The position numbers and the translations under genes were made by a program. A DNA stretch of 64,000 nt from an uncultured Bacilli bacterium (lineage in GTDB: Bacteria; Bacillota_I; Bacilli_A; RF39; UBA660), in assembly GCA_944332475.1 (NCBI GenBank), contig CALVKA010000001.1:310001-374000 (forward strand), read 5' to 3'. Positions 53,626 through 62,545 of the stretch are shown here, piece by piece. The notes under the pieces are model-generated. The model worked only from the letters and a program-made list of their open reading frames with translations, was not told the DNA's origin and did not search any database. The stretch's first letter is position 1. Each line of letters starts with the position of its first letter.

Positions 53626-54480
53626 TCATTCTCCTTTTTTATATGTTTTTTCATTGAAATAGTGACTCTTTAGTAAATCATAATCTTCTTTTGGTAGGGT
53701 TTCCTGGATATGTTTTTTTAATTTTTCTGGAACTTTATAGTATGCTTCTGCTAAAGCGCCTGTAATACTGGCAATGGTATCTGTATCTCCCCCTATAGAA
53801 ATTGCTGTTCGAATGGCATTTTCAAAGTCTGTTGATTGAAAGAAACAAAATAAGGCCTGGGGAACAGAGTTTTTTGCTTTGCTTGTAAACGTATAGTTGT
53901 GTCTTAATTCTTCTAAATTAAAGTCTAATGAATAGTAGTGACTTTTTATATAGTTTTCTACTTCTTCTTTATCCATTCCTTCTTTTAATAAAAATATTCC
54001 TACAGCTATACTTTCTGCTGCTTTGATAGCATCTGGGTGGTTATGTGATGGAATGGTTGCAAGGTATGCGTCTTTTTTTACTTCTTCTAGGGTGGTTCCT
54101 AAAAAACCAATGGGACTTATTCTCATAGCTCCTCCATTACCAAAACTTTCTCCTTGAAAATTACCTTGTATCCATTTTACAGAACCTTTACTAAATCTTG
54201 ATCTACCATAACAATCTGGTCCTTTACTTAGTTCTTTTTTTCCATAATTTTTTAAATAGGTTTCATAATCTTTATTTCCATTGATTATTGCATCATATAT
54301 TGCACATGTCCAACACGTATCATCTGTATAAGATGAATTATCTGCAAATAATAAAGTCTTGGAATCCATAATTTTTATTCTTTCTTCATATGGTCTTGGT
54401 TCTTTATGTTTTATCCAGTAATTTACTTCTTCTACTTCATAATTAGACCCTGCTTTGTCTCCTATGATTGCTCCTAACAT
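53626..54480 (-). CDS. ADP-ribosylglycohydrolase family protein
   Basis: The DraG/ARH signatures are visible: GAIIGDKAGSNYE at the start, YTDDTCWT (metal residues) near residue 57, and GGDTDTIASITGALAEA near 231. It removes ADP-ribose from proteins or other acceptors and so returns ADP-ribose, the ligand of NrtR. At 284 residues it is normal. It precedes pncC with 2 bases between. Its presence beside NAD genes and a regulator that senses ADP-ribose is a coherent set. Confidence 0.9.
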   Translation of the reverse strand: MLGAIIGDKAGSNYEVEEVNYWIKHKEPRPYEERIKIMDSKTLLFADNSSYTDDTCWTCAIYDAIINGNKDYETYLKNYGKKELSKGPDCYGRSRFSKGSVKWIQGNFQGESFGNGGAMRISPIGFLGTTLEEVKKDAYLATIPSHNHPDAIKAAESIAVGIFLLKEGMDKEEVENYIKSHYYSLDFNLEELRHNYTFTSKAKNSVPQALFCFFQSTDFENAIRTAISIGGDTDTIASITGALAEAYYKVPEKLKKHIQETLPKEDYDLLKSHYFNEKTYKKGE

Positions 54481-54574
54481 ATTATCACCTCATTTTTACT
54501 TTATCATAAATTTTGGGTAGTGTGTTAAAGATTGTAGGCTCTATGTAATTAGATGTTCTTTTTTTAACGTTTTC

Positions 54575-54609
54575 AAAAAAATAGTCAGTAAATACTGACT
54601 TCATTTTTT
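54575..54609 (-). terminator. Terminator between the NAD genes
   Basis: AGTCAGTA/TACTGACT stem (54583-54590 with 54593-54600) followed by ATTTTTTTG on the minus strand; T-rich on both sides. Confidence 0.7.
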
Positions 54610-54727
54610 AATCGATATTCAATCTGTTTATTTCTACTTTCCAACGATGTTTTTTAGGATTGTAACTATATAATTGTTCTAAATCTTGGTTGAAAGAGTT
54701 GTAATCATCTACTTTTTCTTTTGCCAT
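54608..54727 (-). CDS. Small frame overlapping the end of the 272-aa gene (39 aa)
   Basis: ATG at 54725-54727 lies 6 codons inside the end of the gene at 54709-55527, in another frame. The 39-residue product starts MAKEKVDDYNSFN and looks protein-like, ending at the terminator. The upstream frame ends within CAAAAGAAAAAG, a slippery run, so it could equally be reached by frameshifting. A GGAG 13 bases upstream is too far to be a good start signal. Confidence 0.3.
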   Translation of the reverse strand: MAKEKVDDYNSFNQDLEQLYSYNPKKHRWKVEINRLNID

Positions 54728-55527
54728 TGATTTGGATTTTCTCCTACTACTTTTTCATTATCTTTTTTATGATTTCTAATTACAAATGGCAATCCATCTG
54801 GAAATGAAGCGTTCCACTCTGCTCTTGGTAAATCTAGAGGAATTTGTAATATTTCGGTAGCAAGGCCCAAAATCATTAGTTCGTCTATTACTTTATGATT
54901 TTCTGTCCATATATTTCCCTCTTCTGTAAAACATAGACTTGTAAAATGAGGTCCTTTGTTTATTTTAGCAAGTTGATCTATCATTGCTATCAATTCTTTT
55001 TTGTGTTCATTTAATTTATCTGTACGAAAGAAAGCCGTCGTCATCACTCCAGCGACAATAGTTGCTTCTTCAGGGGAATCACTTTTTAATAGACAGTCTT
55101 CGAAGATTTTTTCAACGTTTTGTTCTGTCAGTGTTGCCTCTTGTTGTATTTTTTCCTCTACTACGCTAGGTTCTTGTTGAATTCCTTCTTGTTTATCTCT
55201 ATTAAAAGAGTTTACGGCACTATGGATAAAAAGTTGAGTTTCTTTATTGAATTTTATTTGACTTTTTGAAGATTGGGATAATATTTTGCTTCTGTCAAAT
55301 AGTTCTTGTACTTTATCTTCTCTTATTGCTCTTAATAATAAAGAGACACCTAGTGTTCCACTCATGACGGCAATTTTAAATACTTGATTTGGATTCTTGG
55401 AGATTAGTTGTTGTAATTTACTGTCTTCCTCTTCTGTATATAATTCACATACATCGTGATGGAGCCAGTGAGTTAGTAAGGCTTCTAGTTCTTCTTCTGT
55501 ATATTCCTCGTATTTTTTTATTTCCAT
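54709..55527 (-). CDS. Helical hypothetical protein (272 aa)
   Basis: An acidic, mainly helical protein without targeting signals, and not in a family I can name. It has ELEALLTHWLHHDVCELYTEEE early and a DLPRAEWNASFPDGLPFVIRNH stretch near the end. The middle has a long Glu/Gln run (QEPSVVEEKIQQEATLTEQ). It lies 53 bases downstream of nadE. Its last codons overlap the small frame at 54608-54727. It may be a cytosolic regulator or scaffold. Confidence 0.6.
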   Translation of the reverse strand: MEIKKYEEYTEEELEALLTHWLHHDVCELYTEEEDSKLQQLISKNPNQVFKIAVMSGTLGVSLLLRAIREDKVQELFDRSKILSQSSKSQIKFNKETQLFIHSAVNSFNRDKQEGIQQEPSVVEEKIQQEATLTEQNVEKIFEDCLLKSDSPEEATIVAGVMTTAFFRTDKLNEHKKELIAMIDQLAKINKGPHFTSLCFTEEGNIWTENHKVIDELMILGLATEILQIPLDLPRAEWNASFPDGLPFVIRNHKKDNEKVVGENPNQWQKKK

Positions 55528-55580
55528 TTTTTTCCTCCTGGCTTTATTATAACTTACTTTCTTCTTTTGTAAAGTTGTTG

Positions 55581-57497
55581 CTATAAATCTTGTAACCAGA
55601 CTTCTAGATTCATATCACTTGGTATACGTAAATCTCCTCTTGGAGATAAACTAATGTTTCCTACTTTAATTCCATCTGGCATACAGTTCCTTTTAAATTG
55701 CTGAGTAAAGAATCGTTTCAGAAAAATTTGTAAGTACTTTTTAATTTCTGTTTCCGTAAAGGTGTTTTTAAATGTATGTTTTGCTAGAAAAAATATTTTT
55801 TTTGGAGTTGCGCCATAGCGTAAGAAATGATATAAGAAAAAGTCGTGTAGTACATAGGGTCCAATCGTTGATTCTGTTTTTTGTAATAAATTACCGTTTT
55901 TATCTGGAGGAAGTAATTCTGGAGATATTGGTGTGTTTAAAATATCCGTTAGAATTTCTTTTTTATGCCCTTTTTCTTGTCTTTCTACCCAACTAACTAG
56001 ATACCTTACTAGTGTTTTGGGAATCGAACAATTTATGGCATACATACTCATATGATCACCATTATACGTGCACCAGCCTAAAGCAAGTTCTGATAAGTCT
56101 CCTGTGCCTATGACGATTCCTTTTTCTTTATTTGCCATATCCATTAAAATTTGCGTTCTTTCTCTTGCTTGTAGATTTTCAAAAGTAATACTTCTGTCCG
56201 TTTCCTTTAAACCAATATCTTTCATGTGTTGCTGGGAAGAAGAGGTTATATCTATTTCTTTTAACATAGCACCATATTCTATCACTAAATTTTTGGCGTT
56301 TTGATACGTTCTATCTGTTGTGCCAAAACCGGGCATCGTAATTCCAATGATATTGTTTGGACTTTTTCCTATTTTTTTGCAGGATTTTATAGCAACTAAA
56401 AATGCTAATGTAGAATCTAGACCTCCGGATATACCTATTATACATTTGGTTTTATTTAATTGAATTAGTCTCCTTGCAAGAGCCGTTGATTGAATTTCTA
56501 TGATTTCTTCACAACGTTTATTTCTTTTTTCTTCTGAAGATGGAACAAAAGGATATTCTTTATAGGATCTATCTAGTGATGTTATTTTATCTTTTACTGT
56601 TACGATTACCTTTTGGTAGTTTTCTAATTGATTATTTTCCATATATGTTTTGTTTTTGATTCTGTCATTTGTTAACTTTAATACATCTATATCTGCAGTG
56701 ATTAGGTTGCTTTCTATCAAGAAGCGTTTATTTTCGTTTAATTTAGAGCCATTTTCATAAATCATACTACTACCTCCAAATAGAAGATCGGATGATGATT
56801 CCATTACTCCACTTGATGCATAAACATAAGCAGAGATGGTTTTGGCTGATTGCATAGAAATTAAACTTTTTCGGTAATTGTGTTTTCCTATTGTTTCGTT
56901 GCTACTAGATAGATTAAAGAGTAGTGTTGCTCCTCGTTGGGCATGATGCGTACTTGGTGGTGTTGGAGCCCATAAATCTTCACATATTTCTATGGCGAAA
57001 GATATAGCTTGTTGTTCTTGATCTTGAAATGTAATATTTGTTGTTATCGGTACGGTTTGTCCCAACAGCTCTATTTTTTCTTCTCTTATGTCTTTGCTAG
57101 AAGAGAACCATCTTTTTTCATAAAATTCTTGATAATTTGGAAGATAAGTTTTTGGGATGATTCCTAATATTTTTCCTTCTTGTAGGACAACGGCACAGTT
57201 AAATAGTTGATTTTCATGTTTTATCGGAGCACCTACTATTGTAATGATAGATAAGTTTTTTGTTTCGATTAGGATTTTTTGTAAGGCGTTTTTGCTTTCT
57301 TCTATTAATTTATCTTGTAAAAATAAGTCCCCACAGGTATAACCAGTTATTGATAATTCTGGCGTGGTTAAGATACTTACTCCTTTTTCGTTGGCATCTT
57401 TTATTCCTTTTATTATTTCTTCTGCATTTTTTATGGGGTTTCCTAAAACTAATTGATTTACAAAGGCTCCTACTCTTATAAAGCCAAACTCTTTCAT
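55581..57497 (-). CDS. nadE: Glutamine-dependent NAD synthetase
   Basis: A two-domain enzyme of 638 residues. The N-terminal nitrilase-type glutaminase has Glu in TPELSITGYT (near 44), Lys in IPKTYLPNY and Cys in IEICEDLW (near 170). The C-terminal synthetase has the P-loop ISGGLDSTLAF (near residue 350) and GTGDLSELALGW. It makes NAD from NaAD, ATP and Gln in the cytosol. It follows pncB by 80 bases in the same direction; only a low-confidence overlapping frame lies between them. Confidence 0.96.
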   Translation of the reverse strand: MKEFGFIRVGAFVNQLVLGNPIKNAEEIIKGIKDANEKGVSILTTPELSITGYTCGDLFLQDKLIEESKNALQKILIETKNLSIITIVGAPIKHENQLFNCAVVLQEGKILGIIPKTYLPNYQEFYEKRWFSSSKDIREEKIELLGQTVPITTNITFQDQEQQAISFAIEICEDLWAPTPPSTHHAQRGATLLFNLSSSNETIGKHNYRKSLISMQSAKTISAYVYASSGVMESSSDLLFGGSSMIYENGSKLNENKRFLIESNLITADIDVLKLTNDRIKNKTYMENNQLENYQKVIVTVKDKITSLDRSYKEYPFVPSSEEKRNKRCEEIIEIQSTALARRLIQLNKTKCIIGISGGLDSTLAFLVAIKSCKKIGKSPNNIIGITMPGFGTTDRTYQNAKNLVIEYGAMLKEIDITSSSQQHMKDIGLKETDRSITFENLQARERTQILMDMANKEKGIVIGTGDLSELALGWCTYNGDHMSMYAINCSIPKTLVRYLVSWVERQEKGHKKEILTDILNTPISPELLPPDKNGNLLQKTESTIGPYVLHDFFLYHFLRYGATPKKIFFLAKHTFKNTFTETEIKKYLQIFLKRFFTQQFKRNCMPDGIKVGNISLSPRGDLRIPSDMNLEVWLQDL

Positions 57498-57577
57498 TTA
57501 TACTCCCTTCTTTCTGTATGTTTTTGCTTTTATTTTAGAAGTACACCGGAATTCTTCTTTTGCTTGTTTTAGTTTTT

Positions 57578-59044
57578 CTATTGTTTCTTTTTGCATTTTA
57601 CGTATTCCTTTTTTTGAGGATTGGATTGATGGTTACGGATTAATTCTTGTTTTAACTCTCTTAGTTTGTCTGATAAATCTACATAATATTCATGTGGTTT
57701 ATCAATTCTTGTAATTTCTGGGTATAATGTTTGATATTCTTCTTCACAGTATGTTTGTTTTTCTTGAAGAGTTGGATCTTGGTAGACTAGTTCTCCCTTT
57801 TGAAAAATAGGAACTAATAAGGGACGTACTTGATAATCTGTTAGTGTTGTCTTTTTCCATGTCTCTACTGGATGAATCAAGGTATATCTTTCTTTGTTTA
57901 TTTTTTCTTCTGCTAAAGTGATGACGTCTCCTAAGGCATAGCCTGTTTTATTATCATAAAAACGGTATACTTTTTTGTAGCCAGGGTTGATTGTCTTGAT
58001 TGAGTCGTTGCTCACTTTTATTCTGGGAATGGGATTATTATCTTCTTCTATTGCGACTAATTTGTAAACTCCTCCTACTCTTTCCTTTGGAGCAGCAATA
58101 TTATCTCCTACGCCAAGTGATGTGATTTGTGCTCCTTGGTTTAATAAATCGCGAATTGTATATTCGTCTAAGCCGTTTGATAAACAGATTCCGGCATCTT
58201 GGTATCCTGCCTCATCTAACATTTTTCTAGCTTCTTTTGATAAGTAGGCTAAATCACCACTGTCGATTCTAATTCCTTTTAATTGATAGCCATTCGGTTT
58301 CAAAAAGTCATTGGCTACTCTAATCGCATTGGGAATACCACTTCTTAAGGTATCATAAGTATCTACTAAGAAGATACAGTTATCAGGATTACTTTTTGCG
58401 TATTCCAAGAAGGCATCATACTCTTCTTTATTTTCTGTTATAAGGGAATGGGCCATTGTGCCTAGGACGGGAATATTATATTCCATTCCAGCATAAGTAT
58501 TTGAAGTTCCTACACAACCTCCGATAAAAGCACATTTACTTGCTTCTACTGCAGATTCTATTCCTCTCGCACGACGGGCTCCAAATTCCATTACTGGAAT
58601 CCCATCTGCCTCTTTCGTGATCCTTTTTGCAACAGTCGTTACTAGTGAGGCATGATTAAAGTTAGTCAATAGTGCTGTTTCTAATAGTTGGGCTGTAATA
58701 ATATTTGATTTTACGGTTAAGACTGGTTCGTTTGGAAATACAACTGTACCATCAGGTACCGCATAGATATCACCTGTAAAGGTTAAATTGCTTAAATACT
58801 CTAAAAAATCATCATTAAACTTACCCAAACTTTTTAAGTAGGCTATTTCTTTCTTTCCGAAGTGAAAATTTTTGATATACTCTATTGTTTCTTGTAGGCC
58901 TCCACTGATAGTATACCCTCCTTCAAATGGATTCTTGCGAAAGAAAACATCAAAATATGCTTGTTCGTCTTGTTTTTTTTCATTGAAATATGTCTCGGCC
59001 ATTGTTAGCTCATAAAAATCTGTCATTAATGTTTTATTTTTCAT
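57578..59044 (-). CDS. pncB: Nicotinate phosphoribosyltransferase
   Basis: 488 residues with the type II PRTase pattern: MTDFYELTMAETYF near the start, VMEFGARRARG (near 155), GTSNTYAGMEY (near 183), GIRIDSGDLAYL (near 270) and GVGDNIAAPKER. It converts nicotinate, PRPP and ATP to nicotinate mononucleotide. It lies 40 bases downstream of pncA, likely in the same transcript, controlled by the palindromes before pncA. Confidence 0.96.
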   Translation of the reverse strand: MKNKTLMTDFYELTMAETYFNEKKQDEQAYFDVFFRKNPFEGGYTISGGLQETIEYIKNFHFGKKEIAYLKSLGKFNDDFLEYLSNLTFTGDIYAVPDGTVVFPNEPVLTVKSNIITAQLLETALLTNFNHASLVTTVAKRITKEADGIPVMEFGARRARGIESAVEASKCAFIGGCVGTSNTYAGMEYNIPVLGTMAHSLITENKEEYDAFLEYAKSNPDNCIFLVDTYDTLRSGIPNAIRVANDFLKPNGYQLKGIRIDSGDLAYLSKEARKMLDEAGYQDAGICLSNGLDEYTIRDLLNQGAQITSLGVGDNIAAPKERVGGVYKLVAIEEDNNPIPRIKVSNDSIKTINPGYKKVYRFYDNKTGYALGDVITLAEEKINKERYTLIHPVETWKKTTLTDYQVRPLLVPIFQKGELVYQDPTLQEKQTYCEEEYQTLYPEITRIDKPHEYYVDLSDKLRELKQELIRNHQSNPQKKEYVKCKKKQ

Positions 59045-59084
59045 TTTATCTCTCCTCTTTTGAATGTTTTGTTAATATCATAGT

Positions 59085-59687
59085 TTAAAAAAATTGTCTT
59101 TTCTTTACTAATTGTATTCCTTGTTGAGCCATTAGGAGTTTGGCTGCCTCTACATAATTGCTGCGATTCTCTTCGTCATAGGTAGCAATAGCATCTTCAT
59201 GAACTGTAATTGGAATGTCTTTATTCCATTGATCAAAGTAATTAGCCAGAGCGATTGCGCCATTTACGATGCAAATGTCGGTGCAGCAACCTACTATGTC
59301 GATTGCTTTTAATGAAGTTAATTGTTCAACTGTTTGTCTAAAGTCAGGGGATTCCATAAAGCTTGTAGAGTTTTTCATGATGGAAATGGTATCTGGAGCG
59401 CTTTCCCATTCTTTTAAATCATCTACTACCTTGCTTTCTTTACTACCTGTTAAACAATGTTTGGTATTATTAAATCTTTTAAATTCTGTTGATCTTTCTG
59501 TATGAGAATCTTTAATAAAAATGGTTAGCCCTTGTTGTTGATGATTCTTTTGTATTAGCTCTAATTGTCTTGGTATTATCCTCGAAATTTTTTTATCGTG
59601 TAGAACCCCTTCTTCTACAAAACCATTTACCATATCTACAATAATTAAAGCTTTTTCGTAGACTTCTAACTTTTTTACTTTTTCCAT
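59085..59687 (-). CDS. pncA: Nicotinamidase
   Basis: An isochorismatase-fold amidase of about 200 residues. The catalytic Asp is in IIVDMVNGF (near residue 14), the metal residues in KDSHTERS, and the catalytic Cys in IVGCCTDICI (near 132). It turns nicotinamide into nicotinate, the first salvage step. ATG at 59685-59687 fits the AGAGGTGAAAGG site better than the GTG three codons upstream. It is the first gene of the salvage operon pncA-pncB-nadE. Confidence 0.92.
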   Translation of the reverse strand: MEKVKKLEVYEKALIIVDMVNGFVEEGVLHDKKISRIIPRQLELIQKNHQQQGLTIFIKDSHTERSTEFKRFNNTKHCLTGSKESKVVDDLKEWESAPDTISIMKNSTSFMESPDFRQTVEQLTSLKAIDIVGCCTDICIVNGAIALANYFDQWNKDIPITVHEDAIATYDEENRSNYVEAAKLLMAQQGIQLVKKRQFF

Positions 59688-59699
59688 GCCTTTCACCTC

Positions 59700-59775
59700 T
59701 TATTAATGTTTTATTAATAACATATGCTATTAAAATTACAAGTAGTTATACTTGTTATTAACATTATATTAATAA
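59700..59775 (-). promoter_or_regulatory. Two 21-bp palindromes upstream of pncA (candidate NrtR operators)
   Basis: TTATTAA-N7-TTAATAA occurs at 59700-59720 and again at 59755-59775. Written on opposite strands the two also share the flanks CTTATTAAT and TTAATAAC. A minus-strand promoter TTGTAA, 17 bases, then ATTAAT fits between them, with the first palindrome over the -10/start and the second upstream of the -35. NrtR operators are palindromes of about 21 bp. Confidence 0.6.
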
Positions 59776-59801
59776 GATGATATTTTGTCAACTGTTTTTT
59801 A

Positions 59802-59835
59802 CAAAATAAAAATATCTAGATGGTTCTAGATATTT
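59802..59835 (-). terminator. Terminator after the VPDTG surface protein gene
   Basis: AAATATCTAGA/TCTAGATATTT with a 4-base loop, T-rich on the minus strand; it overlaps the stop codon of the gene at 59834-60283. Confidence 0.75.
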
Positions 59836-60283
59836 ATTTTGATTGTAATTGATTCTTTCTAATAAAATATATACCGCCTGTGATAATAGTAAGTCCTAAA
59901 ATGCTAAAGATAATAGGTTCTTCTGTTCCTGTATCTGGTACGGTTATATTATAATTATCTGTTTCTGGTGTTGTTTGTGTATCTGTAGATGGTGTTGTCG
60001 TATCGGTTGTTTGTGTGTCTTGGTCGGAAGTTGTTGTGGTATCTGTCTCTGGTGTTGTTTCTTCTACTTGACTTTCGTTAGAAGATTGGTCTTCTTCTGG
60101 AGCGGCTGGTTCTACATCTAATGTTGGGTCCGTTGTGTCTTTTGTTTCTTTTTCTTCTGTTTTGGCACTGTTATCTACTTTTGATGTATCTGGTTCTGTA
60201 AATCTATTTACAACAGAGATAATTAATAGACCGCCAGCTATGATTAACACTAAGATAACAATATAACGAATATAATTTCTCAT
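59834..60283 (-). CDS. Sortase-anchored Thr-rich stalk protein (149 aa)
   Basis: One N-terminal hydrophobic segment (about 6-24), then about 80 residues rich in Thr, Asp, Glu and Gln, with repeats of the type TTxPxTDTQ. It ends VPDTGTEEP, a hydrophobic helix and a KNQLQSK tail: a sorting signal with VPDTG in place of LPxTG. The Thr-rich part suggests a glycosylated or extended stalk. The sorting motif resembles that of the ICE adhesin (VPDTN). It has its own terminator. Confidence 0.75.
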   Translation of the reverse strand: MRNYIRYIVILVLIIAGGLLIISVVNRFTEPDTSKVDNSAKTEEKETKDTTDPTLDVEPAAPEEDQSSNESQVEETTPETDTTTTSDQDTQTTDTTTPSTDTQTTPETDNYNITVPDTGTEEPIIFSILGLTIITGGIYFIRKNQLQSK

Positions 60284-60342
60284 ACTTCCACCTCTTTTTA
60301 ATTACTATATTATACCTTTTTTTTGAAAAAAAGCAAGTATGT

Positions 60343-60873
60343 TTATAGTTTTTTTATGATGTTACAAGGATTTCCTACGGCTAGAACGTTAGATGGAATA
60401 TCTTTTGTTACAACGCTTCCTGCTCCTATCGTGGTATTATCTCCAATCGTTGTACCTGGTAATATGGTAACATTTCCTCCTATCCAAACGTTGTTTCCTA
60501 TTTTTACTGGAATACGACTTTCTAAATTTTCATTTCGTCTTTTTATATCTAATGGATGACCTGCTGTATAAATATTGACATTAGGACCTATAAAAACATT
60601 ATCTCCAATTTCTACTTTTTCGGTATCTAATATTGTTAAATTGTAGTTGGCATAAAAATTATCACCTATCGTGATAAAGTAGCCATAATCACAATGAAAT
60701 GGTTGCTCAATCACAAAGTTTTCTCCTATTTTCTTTACTATTTTTTGAATCAACTGTTGTCGTTTCTCTATTTCTTTGGGATCTAATAGATTATATTCAT
60801 GACATAGTCTCTGGGCTTGTAAATGTTCTTTTTGCATCTTTTTATCTGCTACTAAATTGTAGTATTGTTCCAT
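60343..60873 (-). CDS. Maltose/galactoside O-acetyltransferase family protein
   Basis: A left-handed beta-helix acetyltransferase with hexapeptide repeats from about residue 75 to 165 (VNIYTAGHPLD, VKIGNNVWIGGNVTILPGTTIGDN region). The catalytic His is in TAGHP. The N-terminal helical region has HEYNLLDPKEIEKRQQL, as in the Maa/LacA group. At 176 residues it is typical. The acceptor sugar cannot be told. It lies 4 bases after the next gene upstream, in one operon. Confidence 0.9.
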   Translation of the reverse strand: MEQYYNLVADKKMQKEHLQAQRLCHEYNLLDPKEIEKRQQLIQKIVKKIGENFVIEQPFHCDYGYFITIGDNFYANYNLTILDTEKVEIGDNVFIGPNVNIYTAGHPLDIKRRNENLESRIPVKIGNNVWIGGNVTILPGTTIGDNTTIGAGSVVTKDIPSNVLAVGNPCNIIKKL

Positions 60874-60877
60874 TTTG

Positions 60878-61501
60878 TTAAAATTCCCTTCTATTTCCTT
60901 TTTTTAACATTTTTTTGCATTCATTGCGAAAGGACTTTCCTCTTTCTTGATAGACGGACTGCGGAAAAACAATTCGTCTTCTTATCGTCTGTACAAACTC
61001 TTCTTCATCGAATGGATATTGATATCTGAATACGTCATTTGCTTTAGTGTTTAATTCTACTAAAGCTTGCACGCTTCGATCCAGGGTAGATGAAATTCTT
61101 ATTATATCATCTCCATTGATTTGTAAACCTTCAATATCATCCCAGGAATAATAGGTTGGCATTATATCGTACTCTTGCATTAATTTTTCTAACCGTGGAT
61201 CCTTTTGCTTTTTGTTTGGATATGGATAATTTGAAGGATAATTACCAATATATTCTATTAAGTCACAGCAGTTTATACCCATTTCTTGACATTCTTGAAA
61301 CATCTGTTTTACCACATTATATCTTTGAAGAACCGCTTGACGTGAACTTTCTGATGTTTTTTCTGGTAAGAAGTTTTCTATCGTCTCCCAGGATGGAACG
61401 GTAAAACTTTTGATTGCTGATTTGACAAAAGGGTAATAATCAATTGCCCTCAATATCTCATCATTATGATATATTACATTTTCACAATATTCTTTTTTCA
61501 T
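60878..61501 (-). CDS. Hypothetical protein (207 aa)
   Basis: An acidic soluble protein of 207 residues with three Cys and no membrane segment. It contains YPNKKQKDPRLEKLMQEYDI and a basic C-terminus (KMLKKGNRREF). The family is not recognised. It is encoded directly upstream of the acetyltransferase with a 4-base gap, so the two are co-expressed. The 51-base gap to the sensor kinase gene upstream is not a gene. Confidence 0.6.
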   Translation of the reverse strand: MKKEYCENVIYHNDEILRAIDYYPFVKSAIKSFTVPSWETIENFLPEKTSESSRQAVLQRYNVVKQMFQECQEMGINCCDLIEYIGNYPSNYPYPNKKQKDPRLEKLMQEYDIMPTYYSWDDIEGLQINGDDIIRISSTLDRSVQALVELNTKANDVFRYQYPFDEEEFVQTIRRRIVFPQSVYQERGKSFRNECKKMLKKGNRREF

Positions 61502-61552
61502 TCATCTACACCTCTTATATTTTAGAGTACTTTATTTTTCTAGATTTGGCAA

Positions 61553-62545
61553 CTATTTTCTTGTATGGAGTGAAGAATTTGGGAAAACGAGTTTTACTAT
61601 GGTATATTCTTTTTCTTTACTTTCTATTTCTATATTTAGATTTAATTTCCTACATAATTTTTTACATAGATATAGTCCGAATCCTGTAGAGTGTTCTTTG
61701 GTACGGTTGCTGCCAGTAAAACCTTTGTCGAAGACTCTAGGCAAATCGCTTTCATTGATACCACAACCGTTATCTTTTATTTCTAATATTACTTTGTTTT
61801 TTTCTTCGTATCCTTTCATTTCTATTATTTTTTCTTGTTTATCTAAATATTTAATGGCATTATTGATGATTTGGTTGATGATAAAAATAATCCATTTTTC
61901 ATCGGTTGCGACGAAAATATCTAAATTTTGGGTTTTTATTTTTATTTTATTTTTTAAAAAGAAATCTTTATTTTGCATCATCACTTGATGAATGATTTCT
62001 GATAATTTTATTTGTTTTACAAAATAATCTTTTTCTGGTTTCTCACTTCTTGCATAAAATAATATCTCCTCTACCAAGTTGTCCATTTTTTTAATTTCTT
62101 GTTTTAGCTCTTGATCGTTTTGGTTATCGCTATATAGCGAAAGGGCTGCTAGAGGGGTTTTGATTTCGTGAACAAAACTTTCGATAAATTCTTCGTAATC
62201 TTGATATTTCTGTTCTAGTTCTGATATTTTATCATTCATCGATTTACAGGCTTTTTTTAGAGCATAATAATAGCCTTGGTTTTTTATGTTTTTTGGCTTT
62301 TTTATTAATTCCGCTATTACATACTTTTCATCTAAGTTATCTACTAAATCTTCTATTTCTTTTTTCTTTTTTGCCTCCATATGATATCCTACTGCTAAAT
62401 AGATTCCTAATAATAAAAGATACATGGTACCTGATAATAAAATTAGTGATGGATTCACATCTAATAGGAATAAAAAAATAGATTGAAATAGTGTGAATAT
62501 TATTACGATTAGACATAGCCATATATTTTCTTCTATATATTTCAT
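61553..62545 (-). CDS. Sensor histidine kinase, intramembrane-sensing (BceS-like)
   Basis: Two membrane helices with almost no loop between them (about residues 9-30 and 34-55), as in BceS-type kinases that sense through a partner transporter. The H-box is FVHEIKTPLAALS (near residue 126), the N-box INQIINNAIKYL, the G1 box IKDNGCGINESDLP and the G2 GFGLYLCKKL. It is 330 residues. It overlaps the response regulator gene by 4 bases. No cognate ABC transporter is seen in the window. Confidence 0.9.
   Translation of the reverse strand: MKYIEENIWLCLIVIIFTLFQSIFLFLLDVNPSLILLSGTMYLLLLGIYLAVGYHMEAKKKKEIEDLVDNLDEKYVIAELIKKPKNIKNQGYYYALKKACKSMNDKISELEQKYQDYEEFIESFVHEIKTPLAALSLYSDNQNDQELKQEIKKMDNLVEEILFYARSEKPEKDYFVKQIKLSEIIHQVMMQNKDFFLKNKIKIKTQNLDIFVATDEKWIIFIINQIINNAIKYLDKQEKIIEMKGYEEKNKVILEIKDNGCGINESDLPRVFDKGFTGSNRTKEHSTGFGLYLCKKLCRKLNLNIEIESKEKEYTIVKLVFPNSSLHTRK

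Noticed and set aside
57498-57596. 32-aa frame between pncB and nadE
   Set aside because: It starts inside pncB without a ribosome binding site and ends in the nadE ribosome binding site; composition is plain Lys/Glu. It could be real, but nothing beyond an open frame supports it.
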